From: Chloroflexota bacterium
GTDB taxonomy: Bacteria > Chloroflexota > Anaerolineae > B4-G1
Reading direction: 5' to 3'
NCBI GenBank assembly: GCA_030596915.1
Contig: JAUVSX010000243.1
Span: forward strand, 1 to 5,479
DNA: 5,479 bases
The translations under genes were made by a program, and so were the position numbers. Each line of letters opens with the position of its first letter. The first letter of the stretch is position 1. The notes under the pieces were generated by a model. The model was not told the origin of the DNA, ran no database searches, and saw only the letters and a program-made list of their open reading frames with translations. Shown piece by piece: positions 5,447 through 5,479 of the stretch.

Positions 5447-5479
5447 TCTCACTCCCCTTCTTCTGGGCCCAAGAGCTCC

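Noticed and set aside
5447..5479. End of a gene upstream of murE on the minus strand
   Set aside because: All three frames run open from the edge to a stop near the murE start, but 33 bases give too few residues to choose a frame or recognise a product.

Overview
The window is GC-rich bacterial chromosome carrying ordinary housekeeping genes, densely packed. The best guess for the source is Chloroflexota or a relative. This is inferred from remembered family character, not a search: the MurE belongs to a subfamily with FGSAGLRDRE, TAEDPRTE and GHEQSMCFG-type motifs, and the Rho has LIGERPEEV rather than the proteobacterial LIDERPEEV. It could be wrong.

Layout. On the + strand: the 3' half of uppS (undecaprenyl diphosphate synthase, cut by the window edge), cdsA (phosphatidate cytidylyltransferase), a small two-CBS-domain protein, a roughly 300-base structured leader, and rho (transcription terminator ATPase). 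On the - strand, converging on rho with 24 bases between the two stop codons: a murE-type Mur ligase, followed by a broken alpha/beta hydrolase gene whose GTG start overlaps the murE stop (GTGA). No RNA genes, mobile elements or CRISPR arrays are visible.

How the genes fit together. UppS makes the C55 lipid carrier for peptidoglycan, CdsA makes CDP-diacylglycerol for phospholipids, and MurE adds the third residue of the peptidoglycan stem peptide. The window is therefore mostly envelope biogenesis, joined to the transcription-termination gene rho. The CBS protein is probably a small adenine-nucleotide sensor of unknown partner.

What stands out. I found no convincing new system. The unusual signals are local. 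Substitutions cluster at usually conserved positions in the UppS diphosphate/Mg end. The MurE P-loop has Met where the phosphate/Mg-binding Thr belongs. The hydrolase has lost its middle, including the nucleophile region. The Rho RNA-binding domain lacks one of its two usual aromatics. Several clean inverted repeats lie at gene boundaries, one placing the murE start codon in a hairpin loop and one just ahead of the rho ribosome binding site. Several of these could be sequencing or assembly errors, so checking the reads comes first.
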